Positions 39,701 to 50,137 are shown, numbered from the stretch's first letter. The stretch is 64,000 bases of DNA from Blautia argi (GCF_003287895.1 NZ_CP030280.1:1247501-1311500); one strand, 5' to 3'. Program-made: numbers and translations. Notes: generated from the sequence alone by a model not told the origin.

Positions 39701-41013
39701 TAATACATTTCATATCCTGACCGCCGATGTCCAGGATACAGTCTACCTCAGGGTCAAAGAAGGCTGCCGCATAGTAATGGGAAACAGTTTCTACCTCGCC
39801 ATCGTCCAGCAGCAGGGCAGCCTTTATCAGAGCCTCGCCGTATCCGGTGGAACAGGAATAGGCAATTCTGGCTCCCTTTGGAAGCTGTTCATAAATTTCC
39901 TGGATTGCCCGGATAGAGGTGGCAAGGGGATTTCCGTTGTTGTTGCTGTAAAACGAATACAAAAGAGAACCGTCTTCCCCTACCAGCGCAGCTTTTGTGG
40001 TGGTTGAGCCTGCGTCAATGCCCAGATAGCAGTTGCCACGGTAGGAGGAAAGCTCTCCTGTTCTTACATTATATTGGCTTTGACGTTCGTGAAAGGCACG
40101 ATAATCTTTTTTCGATGCAAAGAGGGGTTCCATACGGTCTACTTCAAATTCCATCTGGATAGCAGCGCGAAGCCGGTCGCGCATGGAGATTAAGTCCACA
40201 GGCTCTGCCTCTTTTTTTGCATTTAAGGCAGAACCAATAGCTGCAAAAAGATGAGAATTTTCAGGAACAATGGTGTGTTCCTCGTCCAGCTTCAGGGTAC
40301 GGATAAAGGCTGCCTTTAATTCGGACAGAAAGTGCAAAGGACCGCCCAAAAAGGCTACATGTCCGCGAATGGGTTTTCCGCAGGCAAGACCGCTGATGGT
40401 TTGGTTTACTACTGCCTGAAAAATAGAAGCGGACAGGTCTTCCTTTGTGGCGCCTTCATTAATCAGGGGCTGAATATCAGTTTTGGCAAATACACCGCAT
40501 CTGGCAGCAATGGGATAGAGCGCCTTGTAGTTTTTTGCATATTCATTTAGACCCGGCGCATCGGTCTGCAAAAGAGAAGCCATCTGGTCAATAAAAGAAC
40601 CGGTTCCTCCGGCACAAATGCCATTCATACGCTGTTCGACATTTCCCCCCTCAAAGTAAATGATTTTCGCATCTTCTCCACCCAGCTCAATGGCAACGTC
40701 TGTTTTGGGAGCCAGCTCTTCAAGAGATGTGGAAACAGCAATGACCTCCTGGACAAAAGGAATCTCCAGGTGGTTGGCAAGGGTCAGTCCTCCGGAACCG
40801 GTAATCACAGGAAGTACAGAAATTTTCCCAAGGGAGTGGGACGCCTCATCTAAAAGGTCTGCCAGCGTATTCTGAATATCTGCAAAATGACGCTTATAAT
40901 CCGAAAACAGTAAGTGATGTTCCCGGTCTAAAATGGCAATTTTGACAGTGGTAGAGCCAATGTCAATGCCCAGAAGGTATTGGGGTGTCTGTAATATTTT
41001 TTTGCTCTGACAT
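36765..41013 (-). CDS. Giant 2-hydroxyacyl-CoA dehydratase activase-related protein (frameshifted near its start as given)
   Basis: About 1416 residues once one base is removed from the 7-T run at 40997-41003; the restored N-terminus reads [17 protein letters not shown]. It contains two ASKHA-type ATPase (BcrAD_BadFG) domains, the second starting [20 protein letters not shown], with GGTGSFIDQ and [11 protein letters not shown], where HgdC-type activators bind a shared [4Fe-4S] cluster. A cysteine motif [12 protein letters not shown] and a DUF2229/HgdB-like C-terminal half follow ([27 protein letters not shown]). Family proteins use ATP to drive low-potential electrons into dehydratases; the substrate of these long fused versions is not established. 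No dehydratase genes flank it. The ATG at 41011-41013 follows AAGGAGG. Confidence 0.87.
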
Positions 41014-41081
41014 AGTCAGAAACCTCCTTCTTTATAGGTATCTCTACTTATTTATTATATGTTCATAAAAAATCAAGCTAC

Positions 41082-41110
41082 ATTATACGACAAAAAATCG
41101 AAAAAAACAA
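41082..41110 (-). promoter_or_regulatory. Promoter of the activase gene
   Basis: On the minus strand TTGTTT, 17-nt spacer, TATAAT; the -10 box is complementary to 41082-41087 and the -35 box to 41105-41110. Confidence 0.55.
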
Positions 41111-41129
41111 TTACTAATATTTTTGTGGA

Positions 41130-41158
41130 TTGCGTTTAAACAGGCAATATGATAAAAT
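41130..41158 (+). promoter_or_regulatory. Promoter of tgt
   Basis: TTGCGT at 41130-41135, 17-nt spacer, TAAAAT at 41153-41158. It is divergent from the activase promoter and would give tgt a leader of about 115 nt. Confidence 0.55.
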
Positions 41159-41279
41159 AATCTTCGTAGCCAAAAAGAAATATGACTATTTTTGGTCAGA
41201 TTCCATAAAAAGAGAAACAACATTCTCTTGTATCATGTAAAACATAGAGAAAAGACAGGAAGAAGAGGAAAATAAATTT

Positions 41280-42416
41280 ATGTATACCGTACTGAAGCAG
41301 GAAGGCAGGGCGAAGAGAGCCCGTCTGGAAACCGTACACGGAACCATTGAAACTCCCGTGTTTATGAACGTAGGTACAGCAGCCGCTATTAAAGGGGCTG
41401 TAGCGACCACGGATTTGCATGAAATTAAAACCCAGGTGGAATTATCCAATACCTATCATCTCCATGTGCGCCCCGGCGACCACATTGTGAAACAACTGGG
41501 AGGACTGCACAAATTTATGAACTGGGACCGTCCGATTTTAACAGATTCCGGCGGCTTTCAGGTATTTTCTCTGTCAAAGCTGAGAAAAATAAAAGAAGAG
41601 GGCGTGTATTTTAACTCTCATGTGGACGGAAGAAAAATTTTCATGGGACCGGAAGAGAGTATGCAGATTCAGTCCAATCTGGGCTCCACCATTGCCATGG
41701 CTTTTGATGAATGTCCGTCCAGTGTAGCCAGCAGGGAATATGTACAGAACTCTGTAGACCGTACCACCAGATGGCTCCAGAGATGTAAAGATGAAATGGC
41801 AAGACTGAACAGTCTTCCCGATACCGTAAATCCCCATCAGCTTTTGTTTGGCATTAATCAGGGCGCTATTTATGACGATATCCGCATTGCTCATGCAGAA
41901 ACCATTTCCAAAATGGATCTGGACGGATATGCAGTGGGCGGTCTGGCTGTGGGGGAAACCCATGAAGAGATGTATCGCATTTTAGACAGCGTAGTACCTC
42001 ACCTGCCGGTGAATAAGCCAACGTATCTTATGGGGGTAGGAACTCCTGCCAATATTCTGGAGGCAGTGTCAAGAGGCGTGGATTTCTTTGACTGTGTATA
42101 TCCAAGCCGAAACGGACGCCATGGACATGTATACACCAATTTTGGAAAAATAAATCTTTTCAATGCAAAATATGAGCTGGATTCCAGACCAATTGAAGAG
42201 GGCTGTCAGTGTCCGGCGTGCCGTCATTACAGCAGAGCTTATATCCGCCATCTTTTAAAGGCAAAAGAAATGCTGGGTATGCGCCTCTGTGTGCTGCACA
42301 ACCTGTATTTCTACAACACTATGATGGAAGAAATCAGAGATGCTCTGGACAAGGGTTGCTATGAGGAATATAAGGCAAAGAAGCTGGAGAGCATGGCATC
42401 AGGCGCGCAGAAGTAG
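41280..42416 (+). CDS. tgt: tRNA-guanine transglycosylase
   Basis: A 378-residue TIM-barrel enzyme that exchanges guanine-34 for a 7-deazaguanine (preQ1 in bacteria) in tRNAs with GUN anticodons. It shows the catalytic base aspartate in LTDSGGFQVFS, the nucleophile region DFFDCVYPSRNGRHGH and the zinc site CQCPACRHYSRAYIRHL. The start at 41280 has only a weak GAAGAGG site. No queA is visible beside it, although yajC follows, which is a common Tgt neighbour. Confidence 0.96.
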   Translation: MYTVLKQEGRAKRARLETVHGTIETPVFMNVGTAAAIKGAVATTDLHEIKTQVELSNTYHLHVRPGDHIVKQLGGLHKFMNWDRPILTDSGGFQVFSLSKLRKIKEEGVYFNSHVDGRKIFMGPEESMQIQSNLGSTIAMAFDECPSSVASREYVQNSVDRTTRWLQRCKDEMARLNSLPDTVNPHQLLFGINQGAIYDDIRIAHAETISKMDLDGYAVGGLAVGETHEEMYRILDSVVPHLPVNKPTYLMGVGTPANILEAVSRGVDFFDCVYPSRNGRHGHVYTNFGKINLFNAKYELDSRPIEEGCQCPACRHYSRAYIRHLLKAKEMLGMRLCVLHNLYFYNTMMEEIRDALDKGCYEEYKAKKLESMASGAQK

Positions 42417-42465
42417 AAAATACTCATAAAAAATCTATTAAATTTGAAAAAACCGGAGAAAATAC

Positions 42466-42494
42466 TTGAAGAAACCGGAAAAATTGTGTATTAT
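42466..42494 (+). promoter_or_regulatory. Promoter of yajC
   Basis: TTGAAG at 42466-42471, 17-nt spacer, TATTAT at 42489-42494. The inverted repeat TGTCTG-A-CAGACA at 42511-42523 lies in the expected early transcribed region and could bind a repressor. Confidence 0.5.
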
Positions 42495-42549
42495 GACAAT
42501 AATGTCTATCTGTCTGACAGACAAAGTTTAAGTTTCAGGAGGAAGCAAG

Positions 42550-42864
42550 ATGTTATTATCAACAGCAGCAAGCGGTGCAGGAAGTATGATTACTTTATTT
42601 TTACCGCTGGTCGTATTTTTTCTGTTAATGTATTTTATGATTATGCGTCCGCAGAAAAAAGAGCAGCAGAGAGTAAAAGCGATGCTGGCAGCCATGGAGG
42701 TTGGGGACAGCGTTGTTACAACAAGCGGTTTCTACGGTATCTTAATTGATATTACAGAAGAAGATGTCATTGTAGAATTTGGAAACAACAGAAACTGCAG
42801 AATTCCTATGAGAAAAAGCGCCATTGCTGAAGTAGAAAAAGCAAGTGACGGAGCTGCAGAATAA
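42550..42864 (+). CDS. yajC: Preprotein translocase accessory subunit YajC
   Basis: A 104-residue protein with a single N-terminal membrane segment (about 13-33) ending in the conserved MIMRPQKKEQQR, followed by GDSVVTTSGFYGIL and a small soluble domain. YajC associates with SecDF and the translocon. The ATG at 42550 follows AGGAGGAAGCAAG. It lies just after tgt, has its own promoter and ends at a strong terminator. Confidence 0.93.
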   Translation: MLLSTAASGAGSMITLFLPLVVFFLLMYFMIMRPQKKEQQRVKAMLAAMEVGDSVVTTSGFYGILIDITEEDVIVEFGNNRNCRIPMRKSAIAEVEKASDGAAE

Positions 42865-42873
42865 GATGAGGAT

Positions 42874-42908
42874 AAAAGGGACTGTTAGTGCGACAGTCCC
42901 TTTTCTTC
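42874..42908 (+). terminator. Rho-independent terminator after yajC
   Basis: AAAAGGGACTGT pairs with ACAGTCCCTTTT around a 7-nt loop, with a further T-rich stretch. Confidence 0.88.
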
Positions 42909-42955
42909 TCTTTTATAAAAAATATGGAATAAAAGAATAAGATAAGGAGATAGAG

Positions 42956-43627
42956 ATGGCAGGTATCAGTTTATTTGAAGTAATCGGACCGAATATGGTG
43001 GGACCCTCCAGTTCTCATACGGCAGGCGCAGCGTCTATGGCATTGCTGGCAAGAAGGCTGTTTCCCGGCAGAATTCAGAGAGTGGATTTTACGTTGTACG
43101 GCTCCTTTGCCAGAACTTATCGGGGACATGGCACCGACAGGGCGCTTCTGGGCGGGATTATGGGCTTTGAAACCGATGATTTACGCATTCGGGATTCCCT
43201 TACTTTGGCAAAGGAGGAAGGGATTTCATATCGCTTTTCAACAGCGGAAAAAGAGCCGGACGATATACACCCTAATACAGCGGACATGGATATTTACGGG
43301 ACAAAAGGAGAGCATCTTTTTGTCCGGGGCGTTTCTTTAGGGGGAGGTAAGGTTAAGATTGTGAAGCTGAATCAGATAGAGGTAGACTTTACGGGAGAAT
43401 ACAGCACCTTGATTGTCAGTCAGACCGATAAGCCCGGCGTAGTGGCGCATATTACCAGAATTTTAAGTGAAGAAGGGGTAAACATTGCTTTTATGCGGCT
43501 GTTCCGGGAAGAGAAAGGCGCGGCAGCGTATACCATTGTAGAGTCTGATGAAAAAATCCCTCAAAAGGTACTGGGAAAAATCAGAGAAAACCCGCTGGTA
43601 TCAGATATTATGCTGGTACAGCTTTAA
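42956..43627 (+). CDS. sdaAB: L-serine dehydratase, iron-sulfur-dependent, beta subunit
   Basis: A 223-residue subunit of the two-component serine ammonia-lyase that turns L-serine into pyruvate and ammonia. The N-terminal domain carries the signature MVGPSSSHTAGAASMA; the C-terminal part (about 148-220) is an ACT domain (LIVSQTDKPGVVAHITRILS) that may sense amino acids. The ATG at 42956 follows AAGGAGATAG. The alpha subunit gene starts 24 nt downstream. Confidence 0.94.
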   Translation: MAGISLFEVIGPNMVGPSSSHTAGAASMALLARRLFPGRIQRVDFTLYGSFARTYRGHGTDRALLGGIMGFETDDLRIRDSLTLAKEEGISYRFSTAEKEPDDIHPNTADMDIYGTKGEHLFVRGVSLGGGKVKIVKLNQIEVDFTGEYSTLIVSQTDKPGVVAHITRILSEEGVNIAFMRLFREEKGAAAYTIVESDEKIPQKVLGKIRENPLVSDIMLVQL

Positions 43628-43651
43628 ATACAGGTACAGGAGGACGAAAAG

Positions 43652-44536
43652 ATGGATTTTAATCACGCAGCAGAGCTTTTAAAGCTGTGTAAGGAACAGG
43701 AACTTTCCATATCCCAGGTGATGAAAAAGCGGGAAGCAGAACTTTTTCAAACAACAGAACAGGAAGTAGAGGATAAGATGAAAAAGGCTCTGAAAATTAT
43801 GAAAAATTCCGTGAAAGAGCCTTTAATCCAGCCTGTGAAATCTGTAGGCGGTTTAATCGGAGGAGAGGCAAAAAAACTGGAAGAACATCGCCGTATGGGA
43901 AAATCTATATGCGGAACCATGCTTTCAAAGGCAATGACCTATGCTATGGCGGTTTTAGAAGTCAATGCCTCTATGGGGGTCATTGTGGCAGCGCCTACTG
44001 CCGGCTCCTCCGGTGTGGTTCCCGGCGTGTTGCTGGCACTGCAGGAGGAATACGAACTGGACGACGGGCGTATTTTAAACGGGCTCTATACAGCAGGGGC
44101 AGTGGGCTATCTGCTTATGCGAAACGCTTCTGTGGCAGGGGCGGAAGCGGGCTGCCAGGCAGAGGTAGGGGCAGCTTCCGCTATGGCGGCAGCAGCAGCT
44201 GTGGAAGTGATGGGCGGAACTCCGGATATGTGTTTAAACGCAGCGGCAACAGCGCTTTCCAACCTCCTGGGGCTGGTGTGCGACCCGGTGGCAGGGCTGG
44301 TGGAAGCGCCCTGTCAGACCAGAAATTCCATGGGAGCAGCCAATGCTCTTGTGTGTGCAGAGCAGGCCCTTGCAGGGATTGTCCACATGATTCCCTTTGA
44401 TGAAATGGCGGGCGCCATGTACCATGTGGGAAGAAGCCTTCCCTTTGAACTTAGAGAAAGTGCCCTTGGCGGCTGTGCGGGGACTGCGTCTGCGTGTAAA
44501 CGAACCTGTGAAATTTTCGGAGGAAAAGAAGCGTGA
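43652..44536 (+). CDS. sdaAA: L-serine dehydratase, iron-sulfur-dependent, alpha subunit
   Basis: A 294-residue catalytic subunit with cysteines in GAEAGCQAEVG, ALSNLLGLVCDPVAG and VEAPCQTRN that hold the oxygen-sensitive [4Fe-4S] cluster at which serine is dehydrated. AAPTAGSSGVVPG is another family signature. With SdaAB it feeds serine carbon into pyruvate. The ATG at 43652 follows AGGAGGACGAAAAG. The stop overlaps the GTG start of the next gene. Confidence 0.95.
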   Translation: MDFNHAAELLKLCKEQELSISQVMKKREAELFQTTEQEVEDKMKKALKIMKNSVKEPLIQPVKSVGGLIGGEAKKLEEHRRMGKSICGTMLSKAMTYAMAVLEVNASMGVIVAAPTAGSSGVVPGVLLALQEEYELDDGRILNGLYTAGAVGYLLMRNASVAGAEAGCQAEVGAASAMAAAAAVEVMGGTPDMCLNAAATALSNLLGLVCDPVAGLVEAPCQTRNSMGAANALVCAEQALAGIVHMIPFDEMAGAMYHVGRSLPFELRESALGGCAGTASACKRTCEIFGGKEA

Positions 44537-45405
44537 GAAAGACACAACGAGAGAAAAGATATCGTTCTTATTTACTGATTATACTGGGAACGGGCATTAT
44601 GTCCCTTGCCATTAATTCTATTTACGATGCCATGCAGATGGTGACCGGAGGATTTTCCGGTCTGGGCATTGTGATAAAAAGTCTGAGTCAGGTCTGGATA
44701 GAGGGCGGAATTCCTCTTTGGATCACCAATATGGTATTGAATATTCCGCTGTTTTTGCTGGGAATCTGGATAAAGGGCTGGGAATTTACAAAAAAATCTG
44801 TGTTTGGCGCACTGTGCCTTTCCTTTTGGCTTTATCTGATTCCGCCGGTGCCATTGATTCAGGACGACATGCTGCTGGCAGCTCTTGCTGCCGGCGTGAT
44901 TATGGGCGTGGGCATTGGCTGTATTTTTCTGGGACAGGGAACCACCGGAGGTACGGATATGGCGGCTGCCCTGATTCAGCATAAGCTGCGGTGTTATTCC
45001 ATTCCTCAGATTCTGCAGTTTATAGACGGCAGCATTGTGCTTTTGGGTGTATTAGTCTTTGGAATCCATAAGGCATTGTACGCTGTGGTCGCAATTTTTA
45101 TTACTTCCTGGACAGCGGACCGCTTTATGGAGGGTCTGCATTTTGCAAAGGGTGCATATGTGATTACAGATAAAGAGGACCTGGTTTCCAAAAAGATTAT
45201 GCAGGAATTGAACCGGGGACTTACGGGAATCTATTCTCAGGGTATTTATTCCCAAAAGGACAGAAAAATGCTGTTCTGCGTGGTTGGAAAAAAGGAGATT
45301 GTGAAGCTGAAAGAGCTTGTGGAGGAAACAGACCCGGAAGCATTTGTTATTGTGACGGACGTAAGGGAAGTGCTGGGAAAAGGGTTTACAAGAGAAAAGG
45401 TATAG
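44533..45405 (+). CDS. YitT-family membrane protein (DUF2179 C-terminal domain)
   Basis: A 290-residue membrane protein with five or six hydrophobic segments in its first 200 residues (GTGIMSLAINSIYDAMQMV, QGTTGGTDMAA) and a cytoplasmic C-terminal DUF2179 domain (GIYSQKDRKMLFCVVGKKEI, then TDVREVLGKGF). Function in the family is not firmly known; an uptake or export role is usually assumed. GTG at 44533 overlaps the sdaAA stop and is preceded by GGAGGAAAAG, so it is probably cotranslated with the serine dehydratase; a link to serine handling is inference only. Confidence 0.88.
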   Translation: MRKTQREKRYRSYLLIILGTGIMSLAINSIYDAMQMVTGGFSGLGIVIKSLSQVWIEGGIPLWITNMVLNIPLFLLGIWIKGWEFTKKSVFGALCLSFWLYLIPPVPLIQDDMLLAALAAGVIMGVGIGCIFLGQGTTGGTDMAAALIQHKLRCYSIPQILQFIDGSIVLLGVLVFGIHKALYAVVAIFITSWTADRFMEGLHFAKGAYVITDKEDLVSKKIMQELNRGLTGIYSQGIYSQKDRKMLFCVVGKKEIVKLKELVEETDPEAFVIVTDVREVLGKGFTREKV

Positions 45406-45406
45406 G

Positions 45407-45459
45407 AAAAGAGGCTGTTGTATTCTGGTGTATATCAGGAAATGCAACAGCCTCTTTTT
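45407..45459 (+). terminator. Rho-independent terminator after the sda-yitT operon
   Basis: A perfect 14-bp stem (45407-45420 with 45445-45458) ends in TTTTT. The 160 nt from here to leuB hold no convincing T-box or leader peptide. Confidence 0.87.
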
Positions 45460-45619
45460 AAAGGAAAGATTTCAGGGAATGGAAACCATAACGAAAAGAT
45501 ATAGTACGGGAGGGATTATTGCTTGAATTATGGAAGGAAAAGGATTATCATATTACTAATTACATTCCATGAATGATAAAAGAATGACAAAATAAAAAGA
45601 CTGGGGAAAGGGTGACAGT

Positions 45620-46705
45620 ATGAAAAGAAAAATAGCATTAATTCCCGGCGACGGAATCGGTCCGGAAATTGTAAAAGAGGCAAAAAAGGTTCTGGATAAG
45701 GTCTGTGAGGTATACGGACATGAATTTGTATATGAAGAGCTGCTTTTAGGGGGCGCTTCTATTGACGCACACGGCGTTCCGCTGACGCAGGAAACCATAG
45801 AAAAGGCAAAGTCTTCTGATGCAGTGCTGATGGGCTCTATCGGAGGAGATGCAAAGACCTCTTCGTGGTATCAGCTGGAGCCGTCCAAAAGACCGGAAGC
45901 AGGTCTTCTGGGTATCCGAAAGGCTCTGAACCTTTTTGCCAATTTAAGACCTGCTTATTTGTATGAGGAATTAAAGGCTGCCTGTCCTTTAAAGGAAGAG
46001 GTCATTGGGGACGGCTTTGATCTGATTATTGTCAGAGAATTAACAGGAGGTCTGTACTTCGGAGAACGCAGAACCACAGAGGAAAACGGGATTCGGACAG
46101 CTGTGGACACCCTTTCTTATAATGAAGAGGAGATTCGCAGAATTGCCATTCAGGCTTTTGAGATTGCAAAAAAGAGAAGGAAAAAGGTTACCAGTGTAGA
46201 TAAGGCAAATGTGCTGGATTCTTCCAGACTCTGGAGAAGCGTGGTGGAAGAGGTGGCAGCAGACTATCCGGATATTATTTTGGAGCATATGTTGGTAGAC
46301 AACTGCGCCATGCAGCTGGTACATAATCCGGGACAGTTTGATGTAATTCTTACGGAAAACATGTTTGGAGATATCTTGTCTGATGAGGCAAGCATGGTGA
46401 CCGGTTCTATTGGCATGTTGTCCTCTGCCAGTTTAAACGAAACAGGTTTCGGGTTGTATGAGCCAAGTCACGGCTCTGCCCCGGATATTGCGGGAAAGGG
46501 CATTGCAAATCCCATTGCCACCATTTTGTCCGCTGCCATGCTTCTGAGATTCTCTCTGGATCTGGACAAAGAGGCAGACGCAGTGGAAAAAGCTGTAGCA
46601 GAGGTGTTAAAAGAGGGCTTCCGTACCCCGGATATTTTCTCAGATGGTATGAAAAAGGCAGGAACTGAAGAAATGGGAACCCTTATTGCGGAAAAAATCA
46701 GATAA
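45620..46705 (+). CDS. leuB: 3-isopropylmalate dehydrogenase
   Basis: A 361-residue NAD-dependent oxidative decarboxylase of leucine synthesis. It shows [16 protein letters not shown], the substrate arginines in [35 protein letters not shown], and the cofactor loop [19 protein letters not shown]. The first gene of leuB-ilvD-ilvB-serC-serA. The start at 45620 has a GGGGAAAGGGTGACAGT region as ribosome site. leuA and leuCD are not in the window. Confidence 0.95.
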   Translation: MKRKIALIPGDGIGPEIVKEAKKVLDKVCEVYGHEFVYEELLLGGASIDAHGVPLTQETIEKAKSSDAVLMGSIGGDAKTSSWYQLEPSKRPEAGLLGIRKALNLFANLRPAYLYEELKAACPLKEEVIGDGFDLIIVRELTGGLYFGERRTTEENGIRTAVDTLSYNEEEIRRIAIQAFEIAKKRRKKVTSVDKANVLDSSRLWRSVVEEVAADYPDIILEHMLVDNCAMQLVHNPGQFDVILTENMFGDILSDEASMVTGSIGMLSSASLNETGFGLYEPSHGSAPDIAGKGIANPIATILSAAMLLRFSLDLDKEADAVEKAVAEVLKEGFRTPDIFSDGMKKAGTEEMGTLIAEKIR

Positions 46706-46743
46706 AAGGTTTATAGAAAACGAAAGGTCAAAGGTAAAAATAC

Positions 46744-48411
46744 ATGAAAAGTGATGCAGTAAAAAAAGGAATGCAACAGGCGCCTCACCGCTCCCTGTTT
46801 CATGCCCTTGGTATGACAAAGGAAGAAATGGATAAACCGCTGGTGGGAATTGTCAGCTCTTATAATGAAATTGTGCCGGGGCATATGAACCTGGATAAAA
46901 TCGTAAATGCCGTAAAATTAGGAGTTGCCATGGCAGGAGGAACTCCGGTGGTATTTCCGGCTATCGCAGTCTGCGACGGTATTGCCATGGGACATGTAGG
47001 TATGAAATATTCCCTTGTTACCAGAGATTTGATTGCAGATTCCACAGAGGCTATGGCTATGGCACATCAGTTTGACGCTCTGGTTATGGTGCCAAACTGT
47101 GATAAAAATGTACCGGGACTTTTAATGGCAGCAGCCAGAATCAATGTCCCCACAGTTTTTGTCAGCGGCGGCCCCATGCTGGCGGGAAAGGTGCACGGAC
47201 AGAAAAGAAGTCTGTCTTCCATGTTTGAGGCAGTGGGCTCCTACAGTGCCGGAACCATGACAGAAGAAGACGTGGAAGAATTTGAAAACAATGTATGTCC
47301 TACCTGCGGTTCCTGTTCCGGTATGTATACAGCAAACAGCATGAACTGCCTGACCGAGGTGCTGGGTATGGGATTAAGAGGCAACGGAACCATTCCTGCG
47401 GTATATTCTGAGCGTATTAAGCTGGCAAAACATGCGGGCATGCAGGTTATGGAAATGTACAGAAGAAATATCCGTCCAAGAGATATTATGACAAAGGACG
47501 CTTTAATGAATGCTCTGACTGTGGACATGGCTCTTGGCTGCTCTACCAACAGTATGCTTCATCTTCCTGCCATTGCACATGAAATCGGCTGGGACTTTGA
47601 TATTACTTTTGCAAATGAAATCAGTGCAAGAACTCCCAATCTGTGTCATCTGGCGCCGGCAGGTCCAACTTATATGGAGGACTTAAATGAGGCAGGCGGC
47701 GTGTGGGCAGTGATGAAGGAGCTGACAAAGAAAGACCTTCTGAATCTGGACTGCATGACCGTTACCGGAAAGACCGTGGGAGAGAACATTGCAAACTGCG
47801 TCAATAAAAATCCTGAAGTTATCCGTCCGCTGGAGAATCCATACAGCCAGACAGGAGGGCTTGCAGTGCTTACCGGAAATCTGGCACCGGACGGCGGCGT
47901 GGTAAAGAGAAGCGCTGTGTGTGAGGAAATGATGGTGCATGAAGGCCCGGCAAGAGTCTTTGACTGCGAGGAGGACGCCATTGCAGCTATTAAAGGCGGC
48001 AAAATCGTGGCAGGCGATGTGGTAGTAATTCGTTACGAAGGACCAAAAGGCGGTCCGGGTATGAGAGAGATGTTAAACCCGACTTCTGCCATTGCAGGTA
48101 TGGGTCTTGGTTCCAGTGTGGCGCTGATTACGGACGGACGTTTCTCAGGCGCTTCCAGAGGGGCTTCCATTGGACATATTTCACCGGAGGCTGCAGTAGG
48201 CGGTCCCATTGCCCTGGTAGAAGAAGGAGATATCATTCGCATTAACATTCCGGAAACAAAGCTGGAGCTGGCAGTATCTGAGGAAGAGCTGGAAAAGAGA
48301 AGAGCAAAGTGGCAGCCCAGAGAGGCAAAAGTGACTACCGGATATCTGGCAAGATATGCGTCTATGGTAACCAGCGGAAACAGAGGAGCTGTACTGGAAA
48401 TCCAAAAATAA
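46744..48411 (+). CDS. ilvD: Dihydroxy-acid dehydratase
   Basis: A 555-residue iron-sulfur enzyme producing the 2-keto acids of valine and isoleucine synthesis. Cluster cysteines are in [10 protein letters not shown] and [17 protein letters not shown]; the magnesium and catalytic regions [20 protein letters not shown] and [12 protein letters not shown] are intact. It begins 38 nt after leuB with an AAAGGTCAAAGG region upstream, and ilvB starts 18 nt later. Confidence 0.96.
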   Translation: MKSDAVKKGMQQAPHRSLFHALGMTKEEMDKPLVGIVSSYNEIVPGHMNLDKIVNAVKLGVAMAGGTPVVFPAIAVCDGIAMGHVGMKYSLVTRDLIADSTEAMAMAHQFDALVMVPNCDKNVPGLLMAAARINVPTVFVSGGPMLAGKVHGQKRSLSSMFEAVGSYSAGTMTEEDVEEFENNVCPTCGSCSGMYTANSMNCLTEVLGMGLRGNGTIPAVYSERIKLAKHAGMQVMEMYRRNIRPRDIMTKDALMNALTVDMALGCSTNSMLHLPAIAHEIGWDFDITFANEISARTPNLCHLAPAGPTYMEDLNEAGGVWAVMKELTKKDLLNLDCMTVTGKTVGENIANCVNKNPEVIRPLENPYSQTGGLAVLTGNLAPDGGVVKRSAVCEEMMVHEGPARVFDCEEDAIAAIKGGKIVAGDVVVIRYEGPKGGPGMREMLNPTSAIAGMGLGSSVALITDGRFSGASRGASIGHISPEAAVGGPIALVEEGDIIRINIPETKLELAVSEEELEKRRAKWQPREAKVTTGYLARYASMVTSGNRGAVLEIQK

Positions 48412-48429
48412 ACAGAGGGGGATTGGTCT

Positions 48430-50115
48430 ATGGAACTGACAGGCGCGCAGATTGTTATTGAATGTCTGAAAGAACAGGGTGTTGATACAGTGTTCGGTTA
48501 TCCGGGCGGTACAATACTGAATATATATGATGAGTTATACAAGCATCAGGAGGAAATTCACCATGTGCTGACTTCCCATGAACAGGGAGCAGCCCATGCA
48601 GCAGACGGCTATGCCCGTTCTACGGGAAAGGTAGGAGTCTGTCTGGCAACCAGCGGTCCGGGGGCAACAAACCTGGTCACAGGAATCGCTACAGCTCATA
48701 TGGATTCCATTCCCATTGTGGCAATTACCTGTAACGTGGGTCTGCCTCTTCTTGGAAAGGACAGCTTCCAGGAGGTGGATATTGCGGGCGTGGTGATGCC
48801 CATTACAAAGCACAGTTTTATTGTGAAAGATGTGACAAAATTGGCGAAAACCATTCGCCGTGCTTTTGTGATTGCCAAAAGCGGCAGACCGGGGCCTGTG
48901 CTTGTGGATATTACAAAGGACGTAACTGCCAATAAGACAGAGTTTACGCCCTATGTGCCAAAGCCTGTAAAACCATATACAGAGGAAATTGAGCAGAAAA
49001 GTCTGGAAAAGGCGGCGCAGATGATTCAGGAAGCCAAACGTCCTTTTATCTTTGTAGGTGGCGGCGCTGTGGCAGCCAATGCCTGGGAAGAGGTGCGGGA
49101 ACTGGCACATAAGATTCAGAGTCCGGTGACGGATTCCCTTATGGGAAAAGGTGTATTTTCCGGCACAGACCCTTACTATACAGGTATGTTGGGTATGCAC
49201 GGAACAAAGGCCTCTAATCTTGGGGTGACAAAGTGCGACCTTTTGATTGCCATTGGATCCAGATTTTCTGACCGTGTCATTGGAAATGCCAGAAATTTTG
49301 CAAGAAATGCAAGGATTCTTCATATAGATGTAGATGCAGCAGAGATTAATAAAAATGTGCTGGTGGACTGTAGTATAATCGGGGATGCTAAAGAAGTGTT
49401 AAAGAAGCTGAATCAGATGATACCAGAAACAGAACACAGGGAATGGATGGAAACCATAGAAGAACTGAAAGCCAAATATCCGCTGGCGTACCATCAGGAA
49501 GGGCTTACAGGACCTGCTATTATTGAAGAACTGTACAGACAGACGGACGGAGAGGCGATTATTGTAACAGAGGTAGGACAGCATCAGATGTGGGCGGCTC
49601 AGTATTATAAATATACTATGCCCCGTACCTTTTTGTCCTCTGGTGGTCTTGGAACCATGGGATATGGACTTGGGGCTGCCATTGGGGCAAAAATGGGAAA
49701 TCCTGACAAGGTAGTTATCAATGTGGCAGGGGATGGCTGTTTCCGCATGAATATGAATGAGATTGCCACAGCTACCAGAAACAATCTGCCTCTGATTCAG
49801 GTGGTGGTAAATAATCAGGTGCTGGGAATGGTTCGGCAGTGGCAGACTTTGTTCTACGAAAGCAGGTATTCTAATACAGTGTTAAGAGATAAGGTGGATT
49901 TCGTAAAGCTGGCAGAGGCCATGGGCGCTGTGGGAATTCGGGTTACAAAAAAGGAAGACTTGCCGGGAGCCATTCAGGAGGCCATTCGTTTAAATACCAC
50001 AGTGGTTCTGGACTGTATCATTGACAGCGACGATAAGGTATTCCCAATGGTTCCGGCAGGAGCCAATATTGAGGACGCCTTTGACGAGGCAGATTTGGCA
50101 AAAAAGCAAAAATAA
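48430..50115 (+). CDS. ilvB: Acetolactate synthase, large (catalytic) subunit
   Basis: A 561-residue thiamine-diphosphate enzyme condensing pyruvate with pyruvate or 2-oxobutyrate. N-terminal VFGYPGGTILNIYDEL and the catalytic glutamate in SHEQGAAHAADGYARS are present, as is the cofactor-binding run GDGCFRMNMNEIATA. No ilvN regulatory subunit gene adjoins it, so the small subunit, if used, is encoded elsewhere. It starts after an AGAGGGGG site. Confidence 0.95.
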   Translation: MELTGAQIVIECLKEQGVDTVFGYPGGTILNIYDELYKHQEEIHHVLTSHEQGAAHAADGYARSTGKVGVCLATSGPGATNLVTGIATAHMDSIPIVAITCNVGLPLLGKDSFQEVDIAGVVMPITKHSFIVKDVTKLAKTIRRAFVIAKSGRPGPVLVDITKDVTANKTEFTPYVPKPVKPYTEEIEQKSLEKAAQMIQEAKRPFIFVGGGAVAANAWEEVRELAHKIQSPVTDSLMGKGVFSGTDPYYTGMLGMHGTKASNLGVTKCDLLIAIGSRFSDRVIGNARNFARNARILHIDVDAAEINKNVLVDCSIIGDAKEVLKKLNQMIPETEHREWMETIEELKAKYPLAYHQEGLTGPAIIEELYRQTDGEAIIVTEVGQHQMWAAQYYKYTMPRTFLSSGGLGTMGYGLGAAIGAKMGNPDKVVINVAGDGCFRMNMNEIATATRNNLPLIQVVVNNQVLGMVRQWQTLFYESRYSNTVLRDKVDFVKLAEAMGAVGIRVTKKEDLPGAIQEAIRLNTTVVLDCIIDSDDKVFPMVPAGANIEDAFDEADLAKKQK

Positions 50116-50137
50116 CAAAATCAGAGGAGGAAGCATC

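Noticed and set aside
45460..45619. T-box or leader-peptide attenuator before leuB
   Set aside because: No T-box sequence, no codon run for branched-chain amino acids and no terminator/antiterminator pair could be recognised.
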